From the NCBI GenBank assembly GCA_903872255.1, contig CAIQJW010000063.1, forward strand, positions 1 through 6,330: a stretch of DNA of 6,330 nt, read 5' to 3'. The position numbers and the translations under genes were made by a program. Of the stretch, positions 5,493-6,330 are shown piece after piece; within the stretch, counting starts at the first letter, position 1, and each line of letters begins with the position of its first letter. Source of the stretch: an uncultured delta proteobacterium. GTDB taxonomy: Bacteria; Desulfobacterota; Syntrophorhabdia; Syntrophorhabdales; Syntrophorhabdaceae. A model generated the notes under the pieces. It made no database searches, was not told the DNA's origin, and saw only the letters and a list, made by a program, of their open reading frames with translations.

Positions 5493-6330
5493 CGGGCAGT
5501 TTCCGACAGGTCGCTGAAAAAGCTGCGCTCCCGTTCAGAGCAATCAAGGACAATGTCGCTCAAGAGGTCGAAATTGTCTCCGGCAGCAGACCTATTCTTG
5601 CATATTCTCGCAGCGTAAAGGGCGAACTCCCTCCACCTGTCGCCGATGGACGTCATTCTTTTTGACATCTCCGATAAACGGTCATCCCCCAGAGTTCGGG
5701 CGGCCTCATGCAGAAAGGCGGCGTACATGAGCCTGAAGCCGCCCCCGCCCGTGCCTATCTCTTCCTGCATCCTGATGGCATGGCCCAGGTAGATGATGGC
5801 CTTGCGTTCCCCGTACTTTTCCGGCCAGTGCCGCAGGGCCCGTCCAAACCACCTGATCCCGCCCGTGCCGATAATGGGAACATGTGTCTTGACCATCAGC
5901 CGGCAGGTCTCCTTGATGCCTTTCCTTATGGCAGTCGGAATGTCCACCTTTCCCCGGACATCCGAGAGGTAGTACATCCTGCCTTTCGGGGCCAGCATCC
6001 CTTCGGCGAAACGGGCCTTCATGAGGTCTTTACGCGAACAGGTAACGGGATGATCGAAAACAGGATCACTGATGAGATAGCCGTCGTCATTCCTGCCGTA
6101 CACTATCAGGGTATGGGCGTTGAAATGGAACCGAAGGGCGTCGGGGAAATAAGGGAGCCAGAATACACCGGTCTGCAGCCCCACGGGTATGCCATTGTCG
6201 ATGAGTCTATCGAGTGCGTCCATGGCCTTTTCCGGATCCTTGAACTTGAATTTTTCAAAGCGGACCCCGAGCCGCCGGGCGGTGTTCTTCAATATCCTTC
6301 CGGGTGCGCTGCGGTATGTGATCGCCGGCA
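5489..6330 (-). CDS. BtrH-like protein (BtrH N-terminal domain plus DUF4872-like C-terminus), 5' end outside window
   Basis: The reading frame stays open to the right edge, giving 279 full codons here; the true start and the expected N-terminal catalytic Cys lie outside. The first part matches the BtrH N-terminal pattern as I know it: DPEKAMDALDRLIDNGIPV, then HFNAHTLIVYG with the putative active-site His (codon 6115-6113) and LISDP with the putative Asp (6067-6065), as in papain-like folds. The second part includes GTGGGGFRLMYAAFLHEAA, typical of the DUF4872-like region. BtrH itself moves an acyl group from a carrier protein to an aminoglycoside amine in butirosin synthesis. Here an ACP lies in the same operon, so acyl transfer from that ACP to an unknown acceptor is a fair inference. 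It overlaps the ATPase gene by 4 nt. Confidence 0.8.
   Translation of the reverse strand, partial: PAITYRSAPGRILKNTARRLGVRFEKFKFKDPEKAMDALDRLIDNGIPVGLQTGVFWLPYFPDALRFHFNAHTLIVYGRNDDGYLISDPVFDHPVTCSRKDLMKARFAEGMLAPKGRMYYLSDVRGKVDIPTAIRKGIKETCRLMVKTHVPIIGTGGIRWFGRALRHWPEKYGERKAIIYLGHAIRMQEEIGTGGGGFRLMYAAFLHEAARTLGDDRLSEMSKRMTSIGDRWREFALYAARICKNRSAAGDNFDLLSDIVLDCSERERSFFSDLSETAR

Noticed and set aside
6290..6292. TTG as start codon of the BtrH-like gene
   Set aside because: The frame stays open to the window edge, and the residues before it (PAITYRSAPGRI) look like a continuation of the domain; starting here would remove the expected catalytic N-terminus.

Overview
The window carries part of a specialised lipid or polyketide-type biosynthesis locus. 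It encodes a B12-binding radical SAM enzyme, a KAS III-like ketosynthase resembling the StlD/DarB group, a dedicated acyl carrier protein, a two-gene ABC-2 type exporter, a BtrH-like protein (probable acyltransferase) and the first 40 codons of a FabG-type ketoacyl reductase. Base composition is moderately GC-rich in genes and AT-rich in the one intergenic region. Gene starts are tightly packed, and radical SAM/B12 chemistry is typical of anaerobes. Together these suggest an anaerobic Gram-negative bacterium, perhaps Desulfobacterota or a relative, but this taxonomic reading is an inference: no rRNA or housekeeping marker is present.

Layout. At 1-120 the minus strand holds the 5' end of a FabG-like reductase that runs out of the window. 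Positions 121-595 are a divergent, AT-rich regulatory region with several inverted repeats and plausible promoters for both directions. The plus strand then carries the radical SAM gene (596-1891) and, 16 nt later, the ketosynthase (1908-3068). From the right edge, a minus-strand operon runs leftwards: BtrH-like protein (open at the edge, stop at 5489), ABC ATPase (4728-5492, ATGA overlap with its upstream gene), ABC-2 permease (3365-4720) and ACP (3044-3346). The ACP and ketosynthase genes converge and overlap by 25 bp at their 3' ends.

How the genes may work together (inference). The ACP carries a growing or finished acyl chain. The ketosynthase and the FabG-like reductase build or join chains, and the radical SAM enzyme makes an unusual change to the chain or head group. 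The BtrH-like protein could move the acyl group from the ACP to an acceptor, and the ABC-2 pair could export the product to the inner-membrane surface or beyond. Similar part lists are known from dialkylresorcinol/flexirubin and aryl polyene clusters, and B12-radical SAM enzymes occur in ladderane and hopanoid pathways. The exact product cannot be read from this window. Nothing suggests mobile elements, CRISPR arrays or RNA genes.
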